A stretch of DNA of 64,000 bases from NCBI RefSeq assembly GCF_005144965.1, contig NZ_CP039704.1:124001-188000 (forward strand), read 5' to 3'. Below, in pieces: positions 31,116 through 41,126 of the stretch (positions are counted from its first letter, which is position 1; each line of letters starts with the position of its first letter). The position numbers and the translations under genes are program-made. The notes below the pieces were generated by a model that worked only from the letters and a program-made list of their open reading frames with translations, did not search any database and was not told the DNA's origin. The DNA comes from Hankyongella ginsenosidimutans (lineage in GTDB: Bacteria > Pseudomonadota > Alphaproteobacteria > Sphingomonadales > Sphingomonadaceae).

Positions 31116-31898
31116 TTACTTGCCGTCGCGTGCCTTTCGCGCGCTATCAAGGTCCAGGACGGTCGAGTCAACCCCGTCCGGCAGCAGCCCCAGCCGTCGT
31201 GCGACTTCCTGGTATGCCTCCACCTCACCGCCCATGTCGCGGCGGAAGCGGTCCTTGTCGAGCTTTTCGCCCGTCGACATATCCCAGAGGCGGCAGCCGT
31301 CCGGGCTGATTTCGTCGGCGAGGATGATGCGGCTGTAGTCGCCCTCCCACAGGCGGCCGAACTCCAGCTTGAAGTCGACCAGCTTGATGCCGACGCCGGC
31401 GAACAGGCCGGACAGGAAATCGTTGATGCGGATTGCCAGGTCCTGCATGTCGTGCAGTTCGTCCTGGCTGGCCCAGCCGAACGCCGCCACATGCTCCTCG
31501 GTGACCATCGGGTCGCCGAGCTCGTCGTTCTTGTAATAATATTCGATGATGGTGCGCGGCAGCGGCATGCCTTCCTCGATGCCTAGCCGCTTGGCGAGCG
31601 AGCCGGCCACCACGTTGCGCACCACAACCTCAATGGGCACGATCTCGACCTGGCGGATGAGCTGCTCGCGCATGTTCAGGCGGCGGATGAAGTGGGTCGG
31701 GATGCCCATGGTGCCGAGCAGTTGGAACACATGCTCGGAGATGCGGTTGTTGAGCACGCCCTTGCCGGAGATGATACCCTTCTTCTGGGCGTTGAAGGCA
31801 GTCGCATCGTCCTTGAAATACTGGATCAGCGTGCCAGGCTCCGGACCTTCGTAAAGGATTTTGGCCTTGCCTTCGTAGATTTGACGGCGGCGGGACAT
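31116..31898 (-). CDS. purC: SAICAR synthetase (phosphoribosylaminoimidazole-succinocarboxamide synthase)
   Basis: An intact enzyme of about 260 residues for purine synthesis, joining aspartate to [51 protein letters not shown] is the standard N-terminus. [69 protein letters not shown] and [11 protein letters not shown] are the substrate and ATP sites. ATG 31898 matches the family start; an in-frame ATG 31913 would add five residues. It is on the same strand as the YceI/b561 genes upstream and the TPR genes downstream. Confidence 0.96.
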   Translation of the reverse strand: MSRRRQIYEGKAKILYEGPEPGTLIQYFKDDATAFNAQKKGIISGKGVLNNRISEHVFQLLGTMGIPTHFIRRLNMREQLIRQVEIVPIEVVVRNVVAGSLAKRLGIEEGMPLPRTIIEYYYKNDELGDPMVTEEHVAAFGWASQDELHDMQDLAIRINDFLSGLFAGVGIKLVDFKLEFGRLWEGDYSRIILADEISPDGCRLWDMSTGEKLDKDRFRRDMGGEVEAYQEVARRLGLLPDGVDSTVLDLDSARKARDGK

Positions 31899-32036
31899 TT
31901 TGCAGATTTCCATGACTGGCCAGCGCGCTGGCGGAATCGATTGGCCGTCAGCACCCGGATGGCGCACGGCATTCTCTGGGTCTTAGCCCAATCAATGCCG
32001 TCCGACAATCCGTCGCTGCGGCAAGCGGGTCGGTGC

Positions 32037-32596
32037 CTATTTCGCCGCTGCGCGTTTTGCCGAAACCTTGATCGACACCGGGATGTCAAGCGACACCCAG
32101 GCACCGCTGGCGTCCGGCCCCTTGCCGATGCCCCAGGCGACGCGCTTCAAGGTCGTCGAGCCGGTCATAGCCGCCTGGTCGCCCTTGATCTCGAGGCTGA
32201 ACGGCAGGGTCACCGGCGCGTTGACGCCGCGGATGGACAGGATGCCTTGCGCCACATACCGCCCCGGCCCCGCAGCCTGGATGGATTGGGTGGTAAAGCG
32301 CGCAGTCGGGAAAGCCTCGACATTGAACCAGTCCACGCCAGGCAGGGTCTTGTCGTAGGTCGTATCGCCGGTCTTTGCCGAGCCAAGCTTCACATCGATT
32401 GCAACGCGCGCGGCGTCGAGCTTGGCCGGATCGAAACTGATCGTGCCGCCCCATTGGGCAAACACGCCCGTGAAGTCCCGCCCGGCGTGCTTGCCGCTGA
32501 AGCGGATCTCGCTGGCCTTGGGGTCGATCGTCCAGCCGGCGGCGCGGGCGGGTGCCGCTGCAAGCAGCAGTGCCAGCAGAAGTGGCGCTTGATCAT
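32037..32596 (-). CDS. YceI-family periplasmic protein 1 (one indel)
   Basis: About 186 residues. A signal peptide (MIKRH, then LLALLLAAAPARA after one restored base near 32577) precedes GWTIDPKASEIRFSGKHAGRDFTGVFAQWGGTISFDPAKLDAARVAIDV, the start of the YceI lipocalin-like barrel. DKTLPGVDWFNVEAFPTARFTTQSI and GILSIRGVNAPVTLPFSLEI are further family blocks. YceI proteins bind isoprenoid or quinone-like lipids in the periplasm. It follows the cytochrome b561 gene by 16 bases, so the two are probably co-expressed. Confidence 0.9.
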
Positions 32597-32612
32597 GGGA
32601 GACCTCAATCGA

Positions 32613-33191
32613 TCAGCCGCGCGCCAGAAACGGCAGCATGCGCGCGAGCAGGTTGTCGCGATCCAGATACTGGTGCTTGAGTGCGGCCGCCACATGCAAC
32701 AGGACCAGCAGCAGCATGGCGTTGCCGAGCAGTTCGTGCACCTCCTCAAGCTGATGCGCGGTCGCCTGACGATCGGCGACATGGGTGAGCGCGGCGATGT
32801 GCGGCCATTCGACGACACCATACAACAGCGTCGGCAGGCCAAGCGGGCTCGCGGACACCAGCGCCCAGCCGCTGAGCGGGATGCCGATCAGCAGCAGGTA
32901 GAACAGCCAGTGCGCGCCGGTCGCCGCCGCCTTCTGCCAGCCGGGCATGGCGTCCGGCAGCGGCGGCGGGCGATGCCCCAGCCGCCACGCCAGGCGCAGT
33001 ATGGTCAGCAACAGCACCGTGATGCCGACCGACTTGTGCAGCTGGAACACATCGTAGGCGAGCGCTTGCGTCTCAGGCTGGTTGATCGCGCCGGCCATCC
33101 ACTTGCCGGCGACGATCAACCCGATGACGCCGAGCGCGATCAACCAGTGCAGGATGATTGCAACCTGGGTGTAGCGTGTCTGCGGCGTCAT
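32613..33191 (-). CDS. Cytochrome b561 family membrane protein
   Basis: An intact protein of 192 residues with four helices and the b561 haem ligands. The histidines lie in AIILHWLIALGVIGL (about 15), DVFQLHKSVGITVL (about 52) and LLVLLHVAAALKHQYLDRDNLLARMLP at the end. GAGGAGAAG directly precedes ATG 33191. It is flanked by two YceI genes on the same strand, like E. coli yceJ-yceI. It likely passes electrons between the quinone pool and a periplasmic acceptor, with superoxide:quinone chemistry known for relatives; the actual substrate is not shown. Confidence 0.94.
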   Translation of the reverse strand: MTPQTRYTQVAIILHWLIALGVIGLIVAGKWMAGAINQPETQALAYDVFQLHKSVGITVLLLTILRLAWRLGHRPPPLPDAMPGWQKAAATGAHWLFYLLLIGIPLSGWALVSASPLGLPTLLYGVVEWPHIAALTHVADRQATAHQLEEVHELLGNAMLLLVLLHVAAALKHQYLDRDNLLARMLPFLARG

Positions 33192-33210
33192 CTTCTCCTC
33201 CGGATCCGGT

Positions 33211-33836
33211 TTACTTCGCCTGGAATTCCGCCTCGACCAGAACCTCGACCTCATCGGCGATGTTTGGCACGAAGGTCTTGAAGCCCCAGTCCGAGCGCTT
33301 GATGGTCGTCTTCGCCGAGAAACCGAGCGCCGCCTTCTTGGTGAACGGATGCTCCTTGAAGTTACCGTTCAGCGTGACGTCGAAGGTCACCGGCTTGGTA
33401 ACGCCCAGGAAGGTCATGTCGCCGGTCATCTTGCCGGTCGTCGCGGTCAACCGCTCGAGGGCGCGCGAGTGAAAGACGATCTGCGGGAATTTGTCGCCGT
33501 TGAGCCAGTCGGTACCGGTCCCCAGTTTCTTGTCGAAATCCTCTTTTCCGGATTGGGATAATCCGTGCGCACCGAGCGCGGGTCGATGGCGACGAACACC
33601 TTGCTCTTCGTCGGATCGGCCGCATCCAGCGTGAGTTCAGCGTCGACCTTGGTGAAACGAGCCGTATACTTGGCCAGACCGAGGTGCATGACCTTCCAGG
33701 TCACGCTGGCGTGCGTGGGATCGACGGCGTAGACGCCCGACGGCACATCGAGCGCCTGACCATGAGCGGCGGGCGCCGCGGCGAGGGCAAAGGCTACAAC
33801 AGCATAGCGCAGGCTGCGCTTCACGGAAAATGCCAT
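33211..33836 (-). CDS. YceI-family periplasmic protein 2 (one indel)
   Basis: About 209 residues. The signal peptide MAFSVKRSLRYAVVAFALAAAPAAHG is followed by YAVDPTHASVTWKVMHLGLAKYTARFTKVDAELTLDAADPTKSKVFVAIDPRSVRTDYP. After a frame change near 33545 it continues LGTGTDWLNGDKFPQIVFHSRAL, TFLGVTKPVTFDVTLNGNFKEHP and SDWGFKTFVPNIADEVEVLVEAEFQAK. This is the more canonical of the two YceI proteins. It is the first gene of the YceI/b561/YceI set, twenty bases from the b561 start. Confidence 0.92.
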
Positions 33837-34011
33837 GGTATTTTCTCCTTGTATGCGCCTGGCGATGTCCCGACGCCGGTGAAGGTCGATAAGCTAGACA
33901 TCTTGTCGCACCCTGCACAGCAGCCGGATTGCCATTTCTGTGTTTGCAGTTTGGCAACAAGTTTGCAGACGGGGCAACAAAAACCCGCCGGATGTCAACC
34001 ATCGGGCGGGT

Positions 34012-34129
34012 GCGGTAGCGGGTCATTTTGAATAAACCGCTCGTGGTGAGCTCGGACAGAACCACGAGCCGCTCAACCCTTCGTCCAGCTCAGGGTGAGC
34101 GGCAAAACTTCAAAATGACCCACTACCGC
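34012..34129. repeat. Nested inverted-repeat element: 21-bp arms around the shared core
   Basis: The left arm 34012-34032 (GCGGTAGCGGGTCATTTTGAA) matches the reverse complement of 34109-34129 at 20 of 21 positions. Between them lies the same core as in 14846-15024 (CCGCTCGTGGTGAGC, GAACCACGAGCCGCTCA, CCCTTCGTCCAGCTCAGGGTGAGCGG), yet the arms are unrelated to that copy. It sits in the 321-base gap between carD (3' end) and the YceI gene (5' end). That gap is otherwise without a gene and must hold the YceI promoter. Confidence 0.75.
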
Positions 34130-34157
34130 GGGTGCTTTTGCTTGATCGGTCGGCGCG

Positions 34158-34658
34158 TCAGGCGGCTTTCAGCACCTTGGCGATCTTGTCCTGCGCCGCT
34201 GCTTCGTCGATGTTTTCCATCGCCGCGAGTTCACGCGCCAGACGGCTGACCGCTGCTTCGTAGATCTGCCGCTCGGAGTAGGATTGCTCCGGCTGATCCT
34301 CGGCCCGGTGCAGGTCGCGGACCACTTCTGCAATCGACACCAGATCGCCGGAATTGATCTTGGCTTCGTATTCCTGCGCCCGGCGCGACCACATGGTGCG
34401 CTTGATGCGCGGCTTGCCGGTCAGGGTGGTGAGCGCTTCCTGCAAGGTCGCCTGGCTGGAGAGCTTGCGCATGCCGGACGAATCCGCCTTGTTGATCGGC
34501 ACGCGCAGGGTCATGCGCTCCTTCTCGAAGCGCACCACATAAAGCTGAAGCTTGAGGCCGGCGAGTTCCTGCGTTTCGATCTCGGTCACGCGGCCAACAC
34601 CGTGCTTGGGGTAAACAACGTGATCACCGACATTGAATTTCAGCGTTTTCGCGACCAT
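34158..34658 (-). CDS. carD: CarD/CdnL-family transcription regulator
   Basis: An intact 166-residue protein. The N-terminal RNA-polymerase-interaction (TRCF-like) domain reads MVAKTLKFNVGDHVVYPKHGVGRVTEIETQELAG...LQLYVVRFEKERMTLRVPINKADSSGMRKLSS. The C-terminal helical DNA-binding domain includes RAQEYEAKINSGDLVSIAEVVRDLHRAEDQPEQSYSERQIYEAAVSRLARELA. CdnL-type proteins bind the polymerase beta subunit and stabilise open promoters, including those of rRNA. AAGGA lies seven bases before ATG 34658. It stands alone. Confidence 0.95.
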   Translation of the reverse strand: MVAKTLKFNVGDHVVYPKHGVGRVTEIETQELAGLKLQLYVVRFEKERMTLRVPINKADSSGMRKLSSQATLQEALTTLTGKPRIKRTMWSRRAQEYEAKINSGDLVSIAEVVRDLHRAEDQPEQSYSERQIYEAAVSRLARELAAMENIDEAAAQDKIAKVLKAA

Positions 34659-35085
34659 TGCAATTCCTTCTATACTTGGCAGGCGCAGGCACCCGCATAT
34701 GCCACGCAGTGGGCGGCGGCTTCCGGGACATTGCAACGGCGCACGCACGCCGCCATGCAACTGTCAAACGCCCGACCATTCGACCCGCCACGACGGCGGC
34801 CAAATCCTCAGAATGGACGGGGGTAGGCTCGCTCAGCCTAGGGGTTTGAGACAGTTGGCAAATCTTTTAACATGTCGAGAGAAGGTCGTCACTGTCTCTA
34901 TTGTGTAACACAAACGGGCGACCGTTACCAGTTTTTACAATATGCTGACCTGCGGGGGCGCTTTTCATCGCATGCAGCACCCAACATTGGGTTGCCCGAA
35001 AGTCGCATTGCCTCCTCTCACCGCCCTGAGGGGCCTGTACTGCGCTGTCGCTCAGGGGCAGGTCGCACTGGCCAAGCCGGCAGCC
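34659..35085. other. 427-base intergenic region upstream of carD
   Basis: No gene is supported here. The part nearest carD is GC-rich; 34860-34960 is relatively AT-rich, with stretches such as AATCTTTTAACATG and GTTTTTACAATATG. The carD promoter presumably lies here, but I cannot fix a start site. Near 35025-35060, CCCTGAGG...CTCAGGGG can form a weak hairpin that may end the converging DCC-protein transcript. Confidence 0.5.
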
Positions 35086-35484
35086 TCAGGCGAGCTCCGT
35101 TATCTTCCGGCGGCCAAGCAGGCGGAGCACGGCGTTGCGCCCAGCGCGCAACCAGGGATACAGAAGGCGCGCCCGCGCCGGGTTTTGGAACACCCAGGCG
35201 TGCAGCCGGTTGAGCGTATTTGAGCGGCTGGAGAGCATGGCCAGACGGGTCATGACCGCATCGCCATGCAGCCATTCGCCCGCCATTTTCAGCGCCATCC
35301 CTTCATCAAGGTCGAGGCCGAGTGACTTTGCCTCCCGCACCGCCGGGTGATCCGTGCGGGCGTCGATCAAAGCCACCGTGCCGACTGCCTCACGCAAGCG
35401 CACCATCCGCACATACGCTGAGCAGAACGGACACTCGCCATCATAGACGATCCAGATCGGATCAGGCGTCTGGCGTGGTTGCAT
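35086..35484 (-). CDS. DCC-family thiol-disulfide oxidoreductase-like protein (DUF393)
   Basis: An intact protein of about 132 residues. The DxxCxxC motif is in WIVYDGECPFCSAYVRMVRLREAVG. KSLGLDLDEGMALKMAGEWLHGDAVMTRLAMLS and WVFQNPARARLLYPWLRAGRNAVLRLLG are typical of DUF393. These thioredoxin-like proteins often sit next to or are fused with HTTM-type membrane proteins, as here: its start overlaps the end of the membrane protein gene by 23 bases. ATG 35484 is used; GTG 35493 is also possible. Confidence 0.88.
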   Translation of the reverse strand: MQPRQTPDPIWIVYDGECPFCSAYVRMVRLREAVGTVALIDARTDHPAVREAKSLGLDLDEGMALKMAGEWLHGDAVMTRLAMLSSRSNTLNRLHAWVFQNPARARLLYPWLRAGRNAVLRLLGRRKITELA

Positions 35485-37127
35485 GTTCGTCACCGATCAC
35501 ACGGTCCCTCACGGCGTCATAAACGGGCGTCTCGTCCCGCATGATGACGCGGCGCTTCAGCCGGCCATGATCGAGAGACAGGCAGACCGAGTCGTTGACA
35601 ATGAAGTAGGTGGCGATGTCGCGCTTATCAACGCGATAGAATGGGTCTGCGACAAACGGGCTCGGCACATGGTGGTGCGGCACCAGATAATAGTTGAACC
35701 GGCCGCGCGCATCGATCCGCTGGAGCGCTTTGCGGTGCTGCGCCTGAACATATTCCCCAACAGCAGCGGGCGAGCCGTACAGGGGCTCGGCCGGCATAGA
35801 CCGGACCGGTGGCGTGCAGGTGCGGCCGGCAAGGGCATCATCGTAATGCAGCACCGACCCCCAGATGGAATGGTTGAAATGCTCCATGCCCCCGGCCACC
35901 ACAGCCGCCCCTGCGAGACTTGATAGGACGAGGACAGGAAGTAGGCGTTGGGAATGCGCACCCGCTTGCCGTTCTTCAACGCCGCCTCGAAGTAGACCGA
36001 TGTGAAGCCCGGGGTGTCGTACCAGGCCAGCGTCGCCGTGTGGAAAAACGCCGTCCCGACCAGGGCGCAAGCCAGGCAGGTCAGCCGTGCCGCCTTGTCC
36101 CACTGTTCATCCTTCACAGCCAGCAGGGTGGTCAGAATGATGGTGTTGAGCGCGATCCACTTCCAGAACAGCAACCCGAGCGCCAGATAGACCGAGAGGT
36201 GGAATATGTCGTAGGCGATGGTGATCCAGATCAGCCACCGGCGGCGCAACGGCGCAGCAACCGCGAGCAACTGAGCGATAAGCGCAACAAAATTCATGGG
36301 CACGCTCAGGGCCTTGAACAGGTCATACTCGGCCTGGGTCAAGGCCGGGAACGCTGCTGTGAGCAGGGTCCCTTTCTCCAGCGCTCCCGGGATGCCATCG
36401 TACAGGCGGTTGTCCAGAACCCAGGACAGCGGCCCGCCGTCCAGCATGATCTTGGCGACGCCGGAATAGAAATAATTTCCCAGATGCCCGCCGATCGCTG
36501 CAGCGAAGACCAGCAGCAACCCGCGCGCCACGGCATCCTGGTTCAGGGCCAATGCCTGGGATACGCGTGGGGCATGGCGCATGCTGCCGACGAGGCCGGC
36601 GGCCAGCGACACCAGGGTAATGGCCTCGACCACATTGCGGATATCGAGATTGGAGAAATAGAAGCCCGTAAGGCCGCTCTGCAGATCGCGCATCATCCAG
36701 ATCAGCAGCGCACTGGCCATTGCGCCAGCAGGGCGCCACCAGCCCAGCACTGCGAAACCAAGCGCCACCCAGCGGGCCTGGCTGTGAAACAGCACCTGGG
36801 GCTGTCCAGAGGTACCGCCGCGTAGGGAATGTCGAACGGTTCGAGCGCGGCATAAAGGGTCAGGAAGACGGCACAGGCCCTGAGGCCGCGGCGTGCGAAA
36901 AGCGGAAGATCCGCGTTTTTCGCCCTTGAGAGGGCACCGGCCAGCAGCGCCAGCAAGCCGCACCAGACGAACACATGATCCGGCGCATCGCGGACGACCA
37001 GCTCTGTCAGTTGCTTGAAGACGAGATATCCCAGCAACGCGAGCAGCAAAACCACCAGCGCCCCGGCATAGCGTCCGGCCACAACCGATGAGGTGGGCGA
37101 TCCAACAGCAGAAAATGTCGTCGCCAT
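35462..37127 (-). CDS. HTTM-like polytopic membrane protein with soluble C-terminal domain (indels)
   Basis: About 555 residues with eight or more hydrophobic helices: near residue 20 (GALVVLLLALLGYLVF), the block AMASALLIWMMRDLQSGLTGFYFSNLDIRNVVEAITL, GNYFYSGVAKIMLDGGPLSWVLDNRL, and LIWITIAYDIFHLSVYLALGLLFWKWIALN. A soluble tail follows (RIPNAYFLSSSYQVSQG ... RFNYYLVPHHHVPSPFVADPFYRVDKRDIATYFIVNDSV). The pairing with a DCC protein and the helix pattern suggest the HTTM/vitamin K-dependent carboxylase-like group, but key residues were not confirmed. Frames change near 36805 and 35905. Confidence 0.6.
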
Positions 37128-37178
37128 AGATATCGGACCGAAAATCTAGCCAGCGGCCGGGCCGTTGGCGCTGTATGG

Positions 37179-37249
37179 AGCGGGTAACGGGAATCGAACC
37201 CGTGCGTTCAGCTTGGGAAGCTGACAGGCTACCATTACATCATACCCGC
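37179..37249 (-). tRNA. tRNA-Gly (anticodon CCC)
   Basis: The complement folds as a 71-nt tRNA. The seven-pair acceptor stem is GCGGGTA/TACCCGC, the D arm contains AATGGTA, the anticodon stem TCAGC/GCTGA carries loop TTCCCAA with anticodon CCC, and the T arm GGGTTCGATTCCC is canonical. CCA is not encoded. It lies between the membrane protein and fghA. Confidence 0.95.
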
Positions 37250-37284
37250 GTGTGATGAGCCTTAAGGGAGGATGCGCGCAGGCG

Positions 37285-38132
37285 TCAAGACTGGCCGCCC
37301 AGGATCGCCGCATGGTGCCGCAGGTGATCGTCGATGAAGGTGCTGACGAAGAAGTAGCCGTGATCGTAACCGGCCTGACGGCGCAGGATCAGCCCCTGGC
37401 CAACCGCGGCGCAGGCCGCCTCGAACAGCTCCGGGCGCAACTGCTCGTGAAGGAACGGGTCGTCGGCACCCTGGTCGAGGAGGATCGCCGGCATCGCCCG
37501 GCGGTCGCCGGACCTGCGCATCAGCACACAGGCATCATGGTCCTGCCAGGCGGCCTCATCCGACCCCAGATAGCTCGTGAACGCCTTGCGTCCCCAGGGA
37601 ACCTGGGTTGGGGCTGCAATCGGCGCGAACGCGGAAATGCTGGTGAACTGCTGCGGATACTTCAGCGCCAGAGTCAGTGCGCCGTGCCCGCCCATCGAGT
37701 GGCCGAAGAGGCCCTGCCGGCGCATATCGACCGGAAGCTCGGCCGCGACGACCTGCGGCAGTTCCTGCGCGATATAGCGTTCCATCTGAAAGTGGGTCGC
37801 CCACGGCGCCTGCGTCGCGTTTATGTAGAAGCCAGCGCCCTGGCCGAAATCATAGGCCGGGTCGTCGGGCACATCTGCACCGCGCGGGCTGGTGTCGGGC
37901 GCGACGATCACAAGGCCAAGCGCTGCCGCCTGCCGGTAGGCCCCGCCCTTGACGGTGAAATTGTCTTCCGTGCAGGTCAGGCCGGAGAGAAACCACAGCA
38001 GCGGCGCATTCTGCACGTTTGCCGGCACGAAGGCGGAGAAGCGCATAAGGGTGCCGGTCGCGCTTGACGCATGCCGATAATAGGTCACCGTGCCGCCGAA
38101 ACAGCCGTGGCGGCTGACAATCTCCAGGGCCA

Positions 38133-38133
<1 letters not shown>
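37285..38133 (-). CDS. fghA: S-formylglutathione hydrolase
   Basis: An intact 282-residue esterase D family enzyme that hydrolyses S-formylglutathione to formate and glutathione. The oxyanion region is LWFLSGLTCTEDNFTVKGG, the nucleophile elbow is GLFGHSMGGHGALTLALKYP, the Asp is in LLDQGADDPFL and the His is in GYDHGYFFVSTFIDDHLRHHA. Its start overlaps the stop of the glutathione-dependent formaldehyde dehydrogenase gene by one base, so both detoxification steps are coupled. Confidence 0.96.
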
Positions 38134-39243
<1,110 letters not shown>

Positions 39244-39252
39244 GGGCGGTTC

Positions 39253-40647
39253 CTAATAGTGGATGGCGCGGCCGTAGGCGTCGAGCACACTCTCGTGCAT
39301 CATTTCCGAAAGTGTGGGGTGCGGGAACACGGTGTGCATCAACTCGGCTTCCGTGGTCTCCAGCGACTTGGCGACCGCATAGCCCTGGATCAGTTCGGTG
39401 ACTTCCGCGCCGACCATGTGTGCGCCCAGCAACTCGCCGGTCTTGGCGTCAAAGACGGTCTTGATCAGCCCATCCGCTTCGCCAAGCGCAATCGCCTTGC
39501 CATTGCCGACGAACGGGAAGCGCCCGACCTTGACCGCGTAGCCCGCTTCCTTGGCCTTGGCCTCGGTCAAGCCGACGCTCGCGACCTGCGGGCGGCAATA
39601 GGTGCAGCCCGGAATGTTCGACTTGTCGAGCGGGTGCACGCCCTTGACGCCAGCGATGGTCTCGACCGCGATCACGCCTTCATGGCTCGCCTTGTGCGCC
39701 AGCCAGGGCGCGCCGGTGACATCACCGATTGCCCACAGGCCGTCGACGCCGGTGCGGCCGTAGCCGTCGGTCACGATGTGGCCCCGCTCGATCTTGACGC
39801 CGAGCGCCTCCAGCCCGAGATTTTCCGAGTTGCCGACGATGCCGATCGCCAGGATCACCCGGTCGAAGGTCTGGTCCTCGCTTTTGCCGCCCGCCTCGAT
39901 GGTGGCGGTGACGCTATCCTTGCCCGGAACCAGTTTGGTCACACCAGCGCCGGTCTTGATCGTCATGCCCTGCTTGGTGAGCGCCTTCAGCATGAAGGCG
40001 GAGATTTCCGCGTCCTCGACCGGCAGGATACGGTCCATCATCTCGACGATGGTGACCTTGGTGCCCATGTCCGAATAGAAGCTGGCGAACTCGACGCCGA
40101 TCGCGCCCGAGCCGATGACCAGCAGCGATTTCGGCATGGCCTCCGGCGTCATCGCATGCTTGTAGGTCCAGACCAGCTTGCCGTCGGCCTTCAGGTGCGG
40201 CAGTTCGCGCGCGCGCGCCGGTCGCGATGATGATGTTCCTGGCCGCCAGATCGGCAACCGGCTTGCCGTCTTTGGAAACCGCGACCCTGCCCTTGGCCGG
40301 CACGGTCGCTGCGCCGTCGTAGACAGTCACCTTGTTCTTTTCAGCAGATGCTTGACGCCGCTGTTGAGCTGGCCGGCGACGCCGCGCGAGCGCTTGACGA
40401 CCGCCGCCAGATCAAACCCGACATTCTCCGCCTTCAGGCCATAGTCGGCAGCGTGATCGAGGTAATGCTTGATTTCGGACGAGCGCAGCAGCGCCTTGGT
40501 CGGGATACAGCCCCAGTTGAGGCAGATGCCGCCCAGATGCTCGCGCTCGACGACGGCGGTCTTCAGGCCGAGTTGTGCCGCGCGGATCGCCGCGACGTAG
40601 CCGCCCGGCCCGCCGCCGATGACAACAAGATCAAAGGTCTCAGTCAT
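39253..40647 (-). CDS. lpdA: Dihydrolipoyl dehydrogenase, E3 (indels)
   Basis: The flavoprotein disulfide reductase that reoxidises lipoyl groups of the pyruvate dehydrogenase complex. MTETFDLVVIGGGPGGYVAAIRAAQLGLKTAVVERE is the FAD site, LGGICLNWGCIPTKALLRSSE the redox-active cysteine pair, LLVIGSGAIGVEFASFYSDMGTKVTIVEM the NAD site, and HTVFPHPTLSEMMHESVLDAYGRAIHY the C-terminal His-Glu dimer region. Frames change near 40335 and 40215. ATG 40647 is the family start. The open frame reaches further upstream into a DUF559 nuclease gene (see 40640-41106). Confidence 0.95.
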
Positions 40648-41106
40648 GTTTTTGCTCCAGAACTCCCCTCTCCCCTTGCGGAGAGGGTGGCCCAACGGGC
40701 CGGGAGAGGGGTTTATCAAACTGTTATAAATCTGCTCCAACACGGATGCGGTTTCCTGAAGGGCCTGAACATTCCAGAAACGTAAGACTCTGTACCCTGC
40801 GCGCTCAATATGCGCGGTGCGCGCAATATCATGCGAACGGGTAATCTCATCAGCATGGTGGCCACCATCAAGCTCAACCACCAATTTTGCCTGATGCGAA
40901 ATAAAATCGGTGATATAGTGATTGAATGGTTGTTGTCGCCGAAATTTATACCCAGAAAAGCGATGCGCTCTAAGATGACGCCAGAGCACTACTTCGGCCT
41001 CGGTCATAGACTTCCTCAAGCGCTTTGCTTGCTTTAAGCTTACGGGATTATAACCCTCTCCCGGCGCTGCGCGCCACCCTCTCCCGCAAGGGGAGAGGGG
41101 TTTCAT
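40640..41106 (-). CDS. DUF559 endonuclease-domain (Vsr-like) protein flanked by palindromic repeats
   Basis: About 154 residues: LKQAKRLRKSMTEAEVVLWRHLRAHRFSGYKFRRQQPFNHYITDFISHQAKLVVELDGGHHADE...RAGYRVLRFWNVQALQETASVLEQIYNSL. The LVVELDGGHH and RFWN elements are the nuclease signature. N- and C-terminal residues (SPCGRGWRAAPGEG; NPSPGPLGHPL) are translations of CTCTCCC palindromes at each end. As sequenced it runs in frame into lpdA. Restoring one C in the right palindrome, by comparison with 41085, gives a stop overlapping the lpdA start. It interrupts the usual pdhC-lpdA order. Confidence 0.85.
40664..40712. repeat. CTCTCCC palindromic repeat, 3' flank of DUF559 gene
   Basis: The palindrome is CCCCTCTCCCCTTGCGGAGAGGG followed by GGCCCAACGGGCC and GGGAGAGGGG. 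One C is absent relative to the 41.1-kb copy. It encodes the C-terminus of the DUF559 protein and lies 17 bases before the lpdA start. Confidence 0.85.
41052..41100. repeat. CTCTCCC palindromic repeat, 5' flank of DUF559 gene
   Basis: AACCCTCTCCCGGCGCTGCGCGCCACCCTCTCCCGCAAGGGGAGAGGGG consists of a small GGCGCTGCGCGCC hairpin and a CCCTCTCCC-GCAA-GGGGAGAGGG palindrome. It overlaps the first codons of the DUF559 gene and ends 27 bases from the pdhC stop. Confidence 0.85.
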
Positions 41107-41126
41107 GAGGTGAATGATGCGCCATG

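Noticed and set aside
40327..41106. DUF559-dihydrolipoyl dehydrogenase fusion protein
   Set aside because: The join depends on one C missing from a palindrome that is complete 400 bases away; with it the nuclease stops at the lpdA start.
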